From NCBI GenBank assembly GCA_016936035.1, contig JAFGPU010000553.1, positions 1-11,641 of the forward strand: a stretch of 11,641 nucleotides of DNA, read 5' to 3'. Shown one piece after another: positions 11,641-11,641 of this stretch. A program made the translations under genes and the position numbers. How positions within the stretch are numbered: the stretch's first letter is position 1; the number at the start of each line of letters is the position of its first letter. Below the pieces are notes generated by a model. It made no database searches, was not told the origin of the DNA, and saw nothing but the letters and a program-made list of their open reading frames with translations. The DNA is from Acidimicrobiales bacterium. GTDB lineage: Bacteria > Actinomycetota > Acidimicrobiia > Acidimicrobiales > VFJN01.

Positions 11641-11641
11641 G

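Noticed and set aside
1..11641. Mobile element, CRISPR array, tRNA or rRNA gene
   Set aside because: No transposase or integrase, no regular repeat-spacer pattern, and no cloverleaf or rRNA sequence was recognised on either strand by eye.

Overview
The window is very GC-rich DNA (about 70% or more by eye) with GTG/ATG/TTG starts and tightly packed genes. It looks like a chromosomal segment of an actinomycete (Actinomycetota). Supporting this are a PF10103-type zinc metalloprotease, a bioB followed by a bsaP-like gene, an HtrA-like protein with a WRHPSE N-terminal motif, and several TAnnnT hexamers 6-8 nt before start codons, as expected for leaderless transcripts. The presence of mreB with no streptomycete or mycobacterial gene order makes me lean to Acidimicrobiia (Iamia/Ilumatobacter-like), but that is inference. 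I see no insertion sequence, phage, CRISPR or RNA gene.

Layout. (1) 3-1166 (+): C-terminal part of an MFS transporter, entering from the left edge, convergent with (2) 1191-2405 (-): a zinc-dependent metalloprotease. (3) A divergent intergenic region with a dyad and an 11-nt direct repeat leads to 2513-3544 (+): an SDR-fold protein that lost its YxxxK pair and has a C-terminal membrane anchor. It runs tail to tail into (4) 3549-4868 (-): a membrane-anchored HtrA/PDZ protein in which all three catalytic triad positions are substituted. (5) Divergent from it, 5063-6740 (+) is a tight three-gene unit: moaE, a 60-aa membrane protein, and mreB. (6) 6805-8066 (+) is a biotin unit: bioB plus a small eight-cysteine protein recognised as BsaP-like. 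(7) 8103-8711 (-): a flavodoxin-family protein, divergent from (8) 8779-9444 (+): a TetR regulator. Two near-identical 14-bp dyads, 34 bp apart, lie at the regulator's 5' end. (9) 9465-10079 (-): a HEAT-repeat protein, divergent from (10) 10106-10801 (+): a second TetR regulator. (11) 10780-11640 (-): C-terminal part of an Ala/Arg/Pro-rich membrane protein leaving the right edge.

How the genes fit together. The most coherent unit is bioB-bsaP: BioB inserts sulfur into dethiobiotin, and BsaP is the accessory protein that some actinobacterial BioB enzymes need. This BioB has Ala/Val where one cysteine ligand of the sulfur-donating [2Fe-2S] cluster is expected, so the pair may represent a variant of cluster ligation. 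The TetR/flavodoxin pair looks like an autoregulated redox or quinone-stress module. Two proteins side by side (SDR-like and HtrA-like) both keep the fold but have lost the catalytic residues, and both are predicted to be membrane anchored.
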